DNA of 64,000 bases, from NCBI RefSeq assembly GCF_014647375.1, contig NZ_BMPB01000008.1, positions 186,001 to 250,000 on the forward strand. The letters are read 5' to 3'. Positions 18,960 through 27,522 of the stretch are shown piece after piece (position 1 is the stretch's first letter; every line of letters begins with the position of its first letter). The notes under the pieces were generated by a model. It made no database searches. It was not told where the DNA came from and was given only the letters and a program-made list of their open reading frames with translations. Position numbers and translations under genes: made by a program. The stretch comes from Parabacteroides faecis (GTDB taxonomy: Bacteria; Bacteroidota; Bacteroidia; Bacteroidales; Tannerellaceae).

Positions 18960-19430
18960 TCAGATTATTCTAAGTATTTTATTATAAGCTAGTTCCAAAG
19001 ATTCCATAGCCAACTCATTCTTATTGGATGCGAACGGGTTATTATCACATTTTACCGGATAAGCATTTGTAACGTACCACATCCGATGAGGAAGCTTGTA
19101 AGCATCTATCAAGGATATAGTTACATCTATCGGAACAACATTTGTAACCAGTTCCCCGTGAAGAGAACTGGCTGACCAGGCTTCCAGCAGATCTGTCAAC
19201 ATATTTTCTATCGGGCGCTTTAATATGAGATTCCCATGTTTGATCCTTACAGGAAGTTGATAGGAAAAACTATTTTCCCCACCTTCCTTTAATTCTTCAG
19301 TAGTCATCTCAGTTGTCAACCCTCCTACTTCCATAAACGGAATTTCTATCAATGCCCGAAAAGGTATGACAAAAGCCACGCTGAAATAAAAAGAAACAGC
19401 TGGCGGAAAGAAATCTGACAGTTCTCCCAT
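18960..19430 (-). CDS. eCIS tube protein 2 (gp19-like)
   Basis: 156 residues. Same fold family as the preceding tube protein: an aromatic start PPAVSFYFSVAF, a central EVGGLTTEM matching EVSGMDMEA of tube 1, and a C-terminal WYVTNAYPVKCD matching WKLINAFPTKVT. It is much diverged from tube 1. Secondary tube proteins usually sit between the main tube and the spike. It lies 14 nt after tube 1. Confidence 0.88.
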   Translation of the reverse strand: MGELSDFFPPAVSFYFSVAFVIPFRALIEIPFMEVGGLTTEMTTEELKEGGENSFSYQLPVRIKHGNLILKRPIENMLTDLLEAWSASSLHGELVTNVVPIDVTISLIDAYKLPHRMWYVTNAYPVKCDNNPFASNKNELAMESLELAYNKILRII

Positions 19431-19444
19431 AACTCCTATATGAC

Positions 19445-19897
19445 TTACGAGTTTTCGATGGTCAATCCTTCATGAGCCAAATCCAGCGTTTCTATCGCAG
19501 CCTCATTTCCATCCGATTTCAGACTTACACCCGTTACCTTGGTTGGAAAAGCATTGATAAGTTTCCAAACCATCGTAGGGGCACCTGTCTCGTCCAACAG
19601 GCTGATAGTAACTGAACGACGCTTGATCGTATTCATTTTTATCTCATTGAACCAATCCCAAAACTTGTTGTCTGATTTGAAAACGCCTTTTTTGAGACTC
19701 ACATTGCTGGTTTTCTTCAATCCAGGCATCTTAATGTTAGAGAATACCGGGCTGTTGCCATGACGGTACTCTATGACTTGTGCTTCCATATCCATACCTG
19801 ATACTTCCTTAAAAGCAATTTCACCTATGTCTTCAATCTCTACTTTAAAATAAAACGCGGGTAACGGCCATACGTTATCTTGTTTTTCTCCTGCCAT
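19445..19897 (-). CDS. eCIS tube protein 1 (gp19-like, major tube)
   Basis: 150 residues of the phage tail tube/T4 gp19/Hcp-like group: PLPAFYFKVEIEDIGEIAFKEVSGM at 12-36 and VWKLINAFPTKVTG at about 110-123. It would stack as hexameric rings to form the inner tube that carries cargo. It follows the second sheath gene, the standard order in contractile systems. Confidence 0.92.
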   Translation of the reverse strand: MAGEKQDNVWPLPAFYFKVEIEDIGEIAFKEVSGMDMEAQVIEYRHGNSPVFSNIKMPGLKKTSNVSLKKGVFKSDNKFWDWFNEIKMNTIKRRSVTISLLDETGAPTMVWKLINAFPTKVTGVSLKSDGNEAAIETLDLAHEGLTIENS

Positions 19898-19937
19898 AAT
19901 ACTTTATTTTTAATGTTAAACTAATTGTTACTATAAA

Positions 19938-21854
19938 CTACGATTTCTGCATTTGTTGCTGGAACGTGATCTCTATAAACTCAGCCGGGTGACTGATCGC
20001 TACCAGGACTGTGATACGGAGTATGCCTTCCAGAATATCTTCCGGTGTCATAGTATCACCTAATCCGACATGTACGCTATAAGCATCTTCAGGAGATGCC
20101 CCAGCCAGTCCGCCCTGCTTCCATACCCCCAAAAGGAAATTTTCAATCATAGCTTTCATATTCAACCAGGTCGAAGCTACGTTCGGCTCAAATACGTAAG
20201 CACGGGCTGCATTCTTTATCGATTCTTCCAGAAAGATCATGGTGCGGCGTACATTTATATAACGCCAGTCACCGGAGTTTCCATCCAGAGTACGAGCACC
20301 CCAGACTTTTACACCTTCTCCCTTAAAATAACGGATCGCATTAATACTTCGTCCGTATATATCGACATTCAAGTCTTCCTGAGCATTATTTGTTAGATTT
20401 ACCGTGGGGGATACAGCCTTATTGATCGATACATTGGCAGGTGCTTTCCATACGCCACGGGTATTGTCCGTTTTTGTATAAATGCCAGCCATAGCAGCAG
20501 CAACCGGTAATCGATTTATTTTCTTACAAATTTCTTTTCTTACCAAAGCACCGAAAGGACTACTTTGCAAAAGGGTATTCAACAGTTTGTAGTCCAGTAG
20601 AACTTCATCAGCTTTTTCTACACCAGTAGCATTTTCTTTATTATCTGTTTGCTCTATTTTTTTTGTACTCTTGTACCCCAGTTCGTATTGCATAATGGTA
20701 AGTAAGAGTTTTGCACTTTCTGTAGTTAAATTAAAAGTATCAATATCACTCTCACTTACAACAGAGGCATTTATCCAAGGATAATAAGCTGCTGCATAAT
20801 CAAGAGATATGGATCCTATATTTTCACGGAAATTTTTCACAACATCCCCTGAAGAATCATTCTGAGGCTTATATCCTTCAAAAATATCCAATATAGCTAC
20901 TCTGTTCTTCATAGTGTCACAATGTCCTAACGCATACTCCATTGTCTTTTTCCATTCTTCAAAACTTAGGTTTACAGCTTCAGGAATAATCAACATAGTC
21001 GGCTCCATTTCTTTAGTTAAAGGAGTAAGACCTGCTTCACAATCTTCCGAGGTGAAAGCTTCCGAATAATCTCCTACCGATACGATATAACAGGCACCGC
21101 CCCCATTAGCAAAAAACAGAACGATATTATAATATAATGTATTGAGTATTGTTGGGGCTTCTGAGATGCTCCATAATGACTCACTAACACTATAAAGTTT
21201 TTTTATTTCTGTATTAACTGCTTCTACTAATTGTTTTCTTTCATTTTTTAACTTAGGTACTATATTATTGATTTTTACCTGTATATCCTTAGAGGTTATT
21301 ATAATATCATTGGCCTTTAATTTTGCTACATCTGGTTGTGATATTAATTCTTTCACATTATCTGCTACAGTCTTTATATTAGCCACATCTGAAGGTATAT
21401 TGTCATATTCAAGTGTTTTAACATCATCTTCTAATATAACTACTGTTGCTATAATCCTATCAGCTATGACTGTCGTTTCACCTTCAGGTTTCTTCTCTTC
21501 AAGTGCTGAAATTAGATTATTAGCCTCCTCCTGCAAATTTTGTATGGTGTTTATAGTGATATTAACACTTTCTATTTCAGCATCTTTCTCATCCAGCTTT
21601 TTCCCAGCGCCCTTGATATTCTCCTGATTTTCAACAGATAAGGAGTATTCTGGCTGAGGTCCTCCTCCAAAATACTTATTATATTCCAGCATTGAAGTAA
21701 TACGGAAAGGTACATTCAGAAGAGACTTGGTCCCATTCATTGCTATTTGAGTGTGTCCTATGAAGGCTGGTACAGCCGTAGCAACAGGAACAACCGAATT
21801 TGGAAAGGCGTTTTTTTCCACAATATATACGCCGGGAGTTTTCATTGTTTCCAT
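19938..21854 (-). CDS. eCIS sheath protein 2, with large helical insertion
   Basis: 638 residues. Both ends match sheath 1: residues 1-65 (KTPGVYIVEKNAFPNSVV) and the last 200, ending in an almost identical FQQQMQKS tail. Between YFGGG (about 63) and FFANGGG (247-253) there are about 130 extra residues of Lys/Glu/Ile-rich helix, likely coiled coil, absent from sheath 1. The conserved WGARTLDG and WRYINVRRT motifs identify the contractile sheath core. It could be a surface-decorated sheath subunit. Codons for the shared tail differ from sheath 1 at many silent positions, so the duplication is old and both copies are kept under selection. Confidence 0.92.
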   Translation of the reverse strand: METMKTPGVYIVEKNAFPNSVVPVATAVPAFIGHTQIAMNGTKSLLNVPFRITSMLEYNKYFGGGPQPEYSLSVENQENIKGAGKKLDEKDAEIESVNITINTIQNLQEEANNLISALEEKKPEGETTVIADRIIATVVILEDDVKTLEYDNIPSDVANIKTVADNVKELISQPDVAKLKANDIIITSKDIQVKINNIVPKLKNERKQLVEAVNTEIKKLYSVSESLWSISEAPTILNTLYYNIVLFFANGGGACYIVSVGDYSEAFTSEDCEAGLTPLTKEMEPTMLIIPEAVNLSFEEWKKTMEYALGHCDTMKNRVAILDIFEGYKPQNDSSGDVVKNFRENIGSISLDYAAAYYPWINASVVSESDIDTFNLTTESAKLLLTIMQYELGYKSTKKIEQTDNKENATGVEKADEVLLDYKLLNTLLQSSPFGALVRKEICKKINRLPVAAAMAGIYTKTDNTRGVWKAPANVSINKAVSPTVNLTNNAQEDLNVDIYGRSINAIRYFKGEGVKVWGARTLDGNSGDWRYINVRRTMIFLEESIKNAARAYVFEPNVASTWLNMKAMIENFLLGVWKQGGLAGASPEDAYSVHVGLGDTMTPEDILEGILRITVLVAISHPAEFIEITFQQQMQKS

Positions 21855-21866
21855 ATCTTCAATGTT

Positions 21867-23300
21867 TTATGATTTTTGCATTTGTTGCTGGAATGTTATT
21901 TCAATAAATTCAGCCGGATGACTGATTGCTACCAGTACTGTTATTCTAAGTATACCATCCAAAATATCCTGAGCACTCATTGTATCACCCAGACCGACAT
22001 GTACGCTATAAGCATCTTCAGGACTAGCCCCTGCCAAACCTCCGCGTTTCCATATTCCACGTAGGAAATTTTCAATCATCCCCTTCATATTCAACCAAGT
22101 CGAGGCAACATTCGGTTCAAATACGTAAGCACGGGCTGCATTCCTTACTGATTCTTCTAAAAAGATCATTGTACGACGTACATTGATATATCGCCAATCC
22201 AAAGAGTTTCCGTCCAATGTACGTGCTCCCCAAACCTTTATGCCATCCCCTGTAAAAAAACGGATTGCATTGATACTTTTACCGTTCAAGGGAACATTCA
22301 GTAGTTCCTGATCATCATTCGTTATTGTGTGAGACAGGGATATCACATTATTTACAGAAATATTAGCTGGTGCTTTCCACACGCCACGGGCATTATCGAC
22401 TGCTGTATAAATACCTGCCATAGCAGCAGCAGGAGGTAATAAATTTAATTGTCTGCGTATTTCAGTAATAACAGCTTTATATAAAAGACTATTCTGATAC
22501 AGAATATTGTGCCAGGCAGATTTATCGTTACCAAGGTCCTCTCTAGAAATGCCACTATCACTCAGTATTTCATCCAAACTGCCATCTGACAAAAAAGAGT
22601 CTGTTACATCACGTTCTGACAAAACAGAAGTATTGAGCCAGGGATGATAAGCCGCTCCATACGACAGATAGCTGGAACCAACACCATCCCGAAAAGTTAC
22701 TATATCAGCATCCTTTTCATATTTAAAATCCAACAATGCAACCCGGTTCTGCATTTCTCCACAATGGCTAAGCATAGCAGTCTGTATATTAGCATATTCC
22801 TTTGCATCCAATGCCATTGCATCCGGAACCAATAACATCGTTGCCTCTCTCTCCTCTTTCAGGAGGTCAATTCCGGCAGTGATTGTCTCTACCTCCACCT
22901 TCTTTGCATAATTTCCTACAGAAACAATAAAACAAGGGCCACCACCGTTCGCAAAGAACATTTTCATACAATAATACAACATGAATAATGTATTATCGGT
23001 AGTAACAGTATAATATTTTTTATCAGTACCATTATTAAAGATCAAATCATCTTTTGATGCATTTGCTTCTTCTTTTGATGTTACAGTATACTTTACGTTG
23101 TTATTTGCCCCTCCAAAATAAGCCTCGAATTCACTCATAGATGAAATCCGAAAAGGTTTATTCAATAATGACTGACTTCCGTCATCTGCTTTCTCTGTGT
23201 ATCCGACAAAAGCCGGAACCGCGGTTTCAACCTCTACAACCGAATTTGGAAATGCATTTTTCTCTACAATATAAACGCCTGGCGTTTTGTATGTTCCCAT
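21867..23300 (-). CDS. eCIS sheath protein 1
   Basis: 477 residues, the usual size for a compact eCIS sheath. Motifs: N-terminal KTPGVYIVEKNAFPNS (donor strand for the mesh), FFANGGG at 115-121, GVWKAPAN, WGARTLDGNS, WRYINVRRTMIFLEES and a C-terminal strand HPAEFIEITFQQQMQ. Sheath subunits interlock around the tube and contract to drive it through a target membrane. First structural gene of the tail tube set, followed 12 nt later by sheath 2. Confidence 0.94.
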   Translation of the reverse strand: MGTYKTPGVYIVEKNAFPNSVVEVETAVPAFVGYTEKADDGSQSLLNKPFRISSMSEFEAYFGGANNNVKYTVTSKEEANASKDDLIFNNGTDKKYYTVTTDNTLFMLYYCMKMFFANGGGPCFIVSVGNYAKKVEVETITAGIDLLKEEREATMLLVPDAMALDAKEYANIQTAMLSHCGEMQNRVALLDFKYEKDADIVTFRDGVGSSYLSYGAAYHPWLNTSVLSERDVTDSFLSDGSLDEILSDSGISREDLGNDKSAWHNILYQNSLLYKAVITEIRRQLNLLPPAAAMAGIYTAVDNARGVWKAPANISVNNVISLSHTITNDDQELLNVPLNGKSINAIRFFTGDGIKVWGARTLDGNSLDWRYINVRRTMIFLEESVRNAARAYVFEPNVASTWLNMKGMIENFLRGIWKRGGLAGASPEDAYSVHVGLGDTMSAQDILDGILRITVLVAISHPAEFIEITFQQQMQKS

Positions 23301-23335
23301 GGTAGAATGATTTATATGATTACTAATTTAATTCG

Positions 23336-24004
23336 TTATATGTATATAATTTCTTGTATACAGTGTATATCATCTGTATATATACGTCCCGGCTTCGGGA
23401 ATGGCATTCCGCTGATCAGTACTTTTGTTTCAGTTGTATGCAAGTCGCCACCTAGAGAAATATTCTCAGTCAGACTTAAACGAAAATCATATGATTCTTT
23501 TAATCTGATTTTAGTTTCCGAACAGCAATAATAGGAATTTTCTTTTTCTATAAATTCCACTTTCTTAAACGTGAAGTTTTTATCCGTACTCTTTATTTCC
23601 AGCTTACGCTCTTCATTCTTCCTCCTAGATATGAATTTATAAACCCAATAAACCTTACAGGCTTGAAAATACAGAACCATATTATCTGTTCCTGCAAACT
23701 GGAATGGAATAACTATTTTTCCCCTTGATATATTTTTTAATACATCAGATGATTCTGTATAATAGAAAAAATCAGGATCGCGCACTTTCAAAACCAAAGA
23801 CAGCTCATCCGAAATATCCGGTGACCGATCATTCACCGAAATCAAAGCCCATTCCCCAATTCCAATTGCCCGGAAGAGAATGCCACGTCGGTTAAACAAC
23901 TGTCTGGTCTCATCAGTTAAGTTCATGTCTATCCCACGGCACTTCCTATCCTTATAAAAGTCATGCATTAAAGAAATTCGGAATATTATTTTAAAAGTAT
24001 CCAT
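23336..24004 (-). CDS. Conserved eCIS-associated protein of unknown function
   Basis: 222 residues with no known catalytic motif. It starts FKIIFRISLMHDFYKDRKCRGI, then LTDETRQLFNRRGILFRAIG, and is rich in beta strands. I recall proteins with this start pattern at the same place, between the DUF4255 and sheath genes, in Bacteroidota contractile-system loci, but I cannot name the family. Its place suggests a structural part or assembly factor. Three Cys are visible: one at about residue 23 and an adjacent YYCCSE pair at about 167. Confidence is high that it is a real gene and low for any role. Confidence 0.7.
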   Translation of the reverse strand: MDTFKIIFRISLMHDFYKDRKCRGIDMNLTDETRQLFNRRGILFRAIGIGEWALISVNDRSPDISDELSLVLKVRDPDFFYYTESSDVLKNISRGKIVIPFQFAGTDNMVLYFQACKVYWVYKFISRRKNEERKLEIKSTDKNFTFKKVEFIEKENSYYCCSETKIRLKESYDFRLSLTENISLGGDLHTTETKVLISGMPFPKPGRIYTDDIHCIQEIIYI

Positions 24005-24033
24005 AATTATGAATATTATTCAATTAAACAAAT

Positions 24034-24570
24034 TTATTTTACATCGGAAGCCGTTATGTTTCGCATAGATGCATAAATTTCATTTCCATCAAATTCCAGT
24101 ATGCGTATTTTACAAACAATAGAGGGGTAATAATGTCCGCCGAACAGACTCCATACATTCATTAATTCTTGCGTATCAAGTGTAACCATTTCAACTGTAA
24201 AATATCGTCCGTCTGAATAATTGACAGAAGAGTTTGATTGCAAAAAACCGATGGCCATTGAAAACATTTTTAATGATTCTAGATATAGTTTATCTTCAAA
24301 AACTGAAGATATCAATATTTTCAGATTCAGATGCCAGGGAGGAAACTTTTTTATAGAAACATTTTCATTATTACTTTGATGAGTCATAGCAGTGATGCCC
24401 ATTGCTGTTTCACGCTCTATATTTATAACTGATAATACCAGTTTATTTGGCTCATCTTCTCCGCTCATGGACAGATTGCCTGTAAGTACGGGACTATATG
24501 GCAAATCCAAAATACTGGTTATATATTCTTCCAGCCGGAATTTGAGAGTGTTCATTATTTCATGGATCAT
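24034..24570 (-). CDS. DUF4255 protein (Afp16/Pvc16-like cap)
   Basis: I start at the ATG at 24570 (MIHEIMNTLKFRLEEYI) because TAAGAAGAAAAC precedes it and homologues begin there; the frame is open to 24660. The product is about 178 residues with the family pattern: a leading amphipathic helix, DEPNKLVLSVINIERE, then KFPPWHLNLKILIS[SA]VF and YPSIVCKIRIL. DUF4255 proteins cap the sheath/tube and end its growth in Afp-type particles. It is the first gene of the eCIS operon. Confidence 0.88.
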   Translation of the reverse strand: MIHEIMNTLKFRLEEYITSILDLPYSPVLTGNLSMSGEDEPNKLVLSVINIERETAMGITAMTHQSNNENVSIKKFPPWHLNLKILISSVFEDKLYLESLKMFSMAIGFLQSNSSVNYSDGRYFTVEMVTLDTQELMNVWSLFGGHYYPSIVCKIRILEFDGNEIYASMRNITASDVK

Positions 24571-24652
24571 ATGTTTTCTTCTTAGATGTAATATATAGTC
24601 TAGCAAATAAAACATTTTATTTAGTATAAGACAAACAAATCCTTGTTTCGAA

Positions 24653-24695
24653 GGTGACAACTTGCAATAAATAACATGACAAGTGTAATGTCACC
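24653..24695 (-). promoter_or_regulatory. Long interrupted inverted repeat upstream of eCIS operon
   Basis: GGTGACA-ACTTG and CAAGT-GTAA-TGTCACC can pair as 7 + 5 bp with a 4-nt bulge around a 15-nt loop. It lies between the AraC-type gene and the first eCIS gene, about 85-125 nt before its start. No T-run follows on the minus strand, so it is not an obvious terminator. An operator or leader structure is possible. Confidence 0.45.
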
Positions 24696-24739
24696 CCATC
24701 CTTCCCCACTTCTGTTGTGCCTTTGTTATAGAAGGATTG

Positions 24740-25627
24740 TCAATGAGGAGGTGGATCGCTACGCCTATATTCACTAGGTAACATATTATATCGTGACTTA
24801 AACTGACGCAGGAACGTTCGGGTTGTTTTAAAACCGGATTCATCAGCTATGGCATCCACTGTCTTATTACTATCGTCCAACAATAAAGAACAGGCATGTT
24901 CCAAACGATGGTTATTCACCAGCTCCAAAAGCGTCATATTGGCTTTTGCACTCAGTACTTTATTTACGAGCTCCTTATTTATGTGGCAATGTTTCCCTAC
25001 TTCTGCTATATCGATAATTTTATCCAGATAATGCTTTTCTGTAACAACATACTGAATTATAGATGTATAAACAGGTTCAAATTCATCTTTGTCTTCTTCG
25101 TCAACATGAGAAGGATCAGATCCTGTAATAACAACGGATCGTTTACTCTCTCTTAGACGATAATAATGATAGTATATAAAACCTGATAATAAAATGGAGT
25201 ATATTAATAAAATAATACAATAAATCCGATAACACTTGACTGTATCCTGTAACTTTATAATTGTCTGTTTTTGTTCCTCTTTTAATTGACGTGTATAATA
25301 AGAAAGTTCCTTTTCGTTTTTTTGCAGGCTGTATCCATTACAAAGCATCTGCAAGGATAGTAATTCAATGTCTATATCTCCAGCTTTACGGGCATATTTT
25401 AATGCTTTTGAAGCATGGTGAAGTCCTTTACTAATCTCATTGTTATTAAAATGGATACAACTCTGTATAATTTCTAATTGTTGCGGTGTATTCTTTGTGC
25501 TATCGCTTTGAGATAAATGATAACGCAGACTATCAAGGTTCCCTGACATTATATCGGACTCTACCGAATATATATAATCAGGAGAAAATAATAGCAAAAC
25601 AAGCAGACTCAATATAGATGATTTCAT
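24740..25627 (-). CDS. Membrane-anchored AraC-type regulator with short TPR sensor
   Basis: 295 residues. A signal peptide or membrane segment (1-20), a short helical TPR-like region (25-120), a single membrane span at about 134-156 (IYCIILLIYSILLSGFIYY), then a cytoplasmic AraC-type DNA-binding domain at about 195-290 with LLELVNNHRLEHACSLLLDD and a second helix pair TVDAIADESGFKTTRTFLRQFK. Bacteroidota use such one-piece regulators to sense from the periplasm. It directly precedes the eCIS operon on the same strand and follows the LytTR gene by 27 nt, so control of the eCIS is likely but not shown. Confidence 0.82.
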   Translation of the reverse strand: MKSSILSLLVLLLFSPDYIYSVESDIMSGNLDSLRYHLSQSDSTKNTPQQLEIIQSCIHFNNNEISKGLHHASKALKYARKAGDIDIELLSLQMLCNGYSLQKNEKELSYYTRQLKEEQKQTIIKLQDTVKCYRIYCIILLIYSILLSGFIYYHYYRLRESKRSVVITGSDPSHVDEEDKDEFEPVYTSIIQYVVTEKHYLDKIIDIAEVGKHCHINKELVNKVLSAKANMTLLELVNNHRLEHACSLLLDDSNKTVDAIADESGFKTTRTFLRQFKSRYNMLPSEYRRSDPPPH

Positions 25628-25654
25628 TTATTGCATCATGAATTATTACTATAA

Positions 25655-26059
25655 TTAACTGATCATTCCTAAGATATTAAGATGGGATAATGCCTCTTTT
25701 TTATATTGTCTACCGATGGGTATCACATGCTCACCCACATAAAATATATTACCGATATAAGCTGTGATATGTTTTATGTTAACAATGAAAGAACGATGTA
25801 CGCGAATGAAAAGACTATTTGACAAATGCTGCATAGTGTCGGTTAACGTATATGCAACCGTGACCTTAGAACCACCTTGCAAATAGACATTGCAATAACT
25901 GCCAGATGCTTCTATATAAAGAATATCTTTAAATAATATTCTGCGGAAATGTTCCTGTATTTTAATAAATATACTATCCGATACAATTTGATCCGCGTTG
26001 CTCAATGTATCGACAGCAGCTTCCTGAATGGTCTGTTCTTCCAAATTAGGTGTATTCAT
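25655..26059 (-). CDS. LytTR-domain DNA-binding protein
   Basis: 134 residues. After a 30-residue acidic lead comes a LytTR domain: FIKIQEHFRRILFKDILYIEASGSYCNVYL, then LFIRVHRSFIVNIKHITAY, and a final strand IPIGRQYKKEAL. There is no receiver domain, so it is not a classical response regulator. It forms a unit with the AraC-type gene downstream, and both run into the eCIS operon. The likely promoter is at 26102-26109. Confidence 0.87.
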   Translation of the reverse strand: MNTPNLEEQTIQEAAVDTLSNADQIVSDSIFIKIQEHFRRILFKDILYIEASGSYCNVYLQGGSKVTVAYTLTDTMQHLSNSLFIRVHRSFIVNIKHITAYIGNIFYVGEHVIPIGRQYKKEALSHLNILGMIS

Positions 26060-26101
26060 ATTGTTTCATTTTTATAGGCCTTACGACCTAGGTTACATAT
26101 G

Positions 26102-26109
26102 CAAATGTA
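26102..26109 (-). promoter_or_regulatory. Candidate -7 element of LytTR gene promoter
   Basis: Minus-strand TACATTTG fits the Bacteroidota TAnnTTTG motif, 43 nt before the ATG. A GTTG about 23 nt further up could be a weak -33 element. Confidence 0.45.
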
Positions 26110-26215
26110 GCTTAGAAACAATATGTGTCAACAACGAAAGGATTCTTATTTTAACATAATCATACTATGCTGTTTAACAGAAATTTAACACAATAAATAG
26201 AGTCTTAAATTTTAT

Positions 26216-26248
26216 GATTTCAGAATAATAATAAACGATTTCAGAATA
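26216..26248. repeat. Direct repeat GATTTCAGAATA, two copies 21 nt apart
   Basis: Exact 12-nt copies at 26216-26227 and 26237-26248, on one face of the helix (21-nt spacing). They lie between the AraC gene at 26255 and the LytTR promoter, where an activator could bind. Confidence 0.5.
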
Positions 26249-26254
26249 CAAACC

Positions 26255-27370
26255 TCAAAGTTCTACATTCATTTTCTTTCTCCATTGAGAAGGAGGGAGA
26301 TTGTGTCGTGCATTGAAAGCCTGATAAAATGTGGACGAAGTCTGAAAGCCTACCAGCTCCGAAATCTCAATTACAGTTATATCTGTATCCTTTAGTAAGA
26401 CTTCCGCTTCATCCAAACGGCGGGCTGTCACATAATCTGAAAAGCGGACCCCTAATTGTTGATTGAAGTAACGGCTTAATATCGTTGCATTCTTTCCTAC
26501 TTCACGGGCGAGCATTTTGAGTGTCAGATCAGGATTATTCAACATCCTTTTTAAATGCTTGGCTAATTGTTCTTCTTCCGGTGGAGAGAGGATAATAATA
26601 TCTGTTTTCTCTTCTTGTCTTGTGTTTAAGTGAGGCTGCAACGAAAATGCTATTTTGTATTTTATAGTTCTATAAAAGACCGATTGTCTCAAAAAATATC
26701 CAGCCGTCAGAGTAACAGACAAATTATATAGAATATTACAAATATAACAGGGAGTAAGCATACTCACAACAGAGATAATGTAAAAACTTAAAATATATAA
26801 TAATTCTCTTTTAAAGAATCTTATTTGATACATGTTTTTATCGCTTATTTCCTTACTCATATCAGAGAGTCTCGGTACATAAACAAACAGTTGTATGATC
26901 AAAAGCAAGTAGCAACCGATACGGAAGGAAATCCACCAGGCCGGGCAATTAAGTTCGAATTCTGACCAATTATAAATCAGCATATCAGGTACCGGATTGA
27001 AAAGTATCATTCCAATATATATACCCGCCAGTATTCCCGGAAGAAGTAAATGTCGTATCCACAGCCGTGTATTCAATGATTTATCACTATTCTGAGTACA
27101 AAAATACAGATAAAACAAGGGAGTAAGTAATGTAAGTGCCCAACTGTTCAGACTGGGCATAAGAGCAATCTTCCTAAAGAGAAAAACTCCTTCATACCAA
27201 CTATTATAGGTAGAAACAAACCAAAGTAGTGAAACGATGGCAATCGAAAGAGCGATCTTCTTGTTATACTTATTGTACTGAAACAAAGAAATCCCGGCAA
27301 TGCTTAAAACAACCCAGGATAGTAAAGAGGTACAAATAACTAATATCTTAAATAGTAGTAATGGCATCAT
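26255..27370 (-). CDS. Multi-span membrane AraC-family regulator
   Basis: 371 residues. Residues 1-235 hold about seven hydrophobic segments; the C-terminal 110 residues are an AraC-type DNA-binding domain (LTLKMLAREVGKNATILSRYFN then VIEISELVGFQTSSTFYQAFN). Such regulators bind DNA while fixed in the membrane and sense an unknown signal. It is divergent from the TonB receptor gene (about 150 nt between starts) and upstream of the LytTR gene, so either could be its target. A minus-strand TACATTTG at 27385-27392 may be its -7 element, though the leader would be very short. Confidence 0.82.
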   Translation of the reverse strand: MMPLLLFKILVICTSLLSWVVLSIAGISLFQYNKYNKKIALSIAIVSLLWFVSTYNSWYEGVFLFRKIALMPSLNSWALTLLTPLFYLYFCTQNSDKSLNTRLWIRHLLLPGILAGIYIGMILFNPVPDMLIYNWSEFELNCPAWWISFRIGCYLLLIIQLFVYVPRLSDMSKEISDKNMYQIRFFKRELLYILSFYIISVVSMLTPCYICNILYNLSVTLTAGYFLRQSVFYRTIKYKIAFSLQPHLNTRQEEKTDIIILSPPEEEQLAKHLKRMLNNPDLTLKMLAREVGKNATILSRYFNQQLGVRFSDYVTARRLDEAEVLLKDTDITVIEISELVGFQTSSTFYQAFNARHNLPPSQWRKKMNVEL

Positions 27371-27522
27371 GAATTTGTTGAATGCAAATGTACTTACTAA
27401 AGTTGATAAATACAGGATTCTTTAATTTTTTTTACTTCAGACGGTGAATGTACAAAATAAAATAGCTTATTTTGCCCCCTCAAAACATACTATACCGGTC
27501 AGTTATCAGTTTTACAACAAGA

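Noticed and set aside
5804-24570. Type VI secretion system or prophage tail
   Set aside because: No TssJLM membrane complex, no capsid, terminase, portal or lysis genes; DUF4157, DUF4255, DUF5908 and the AAA ATPase point to an eCIS.
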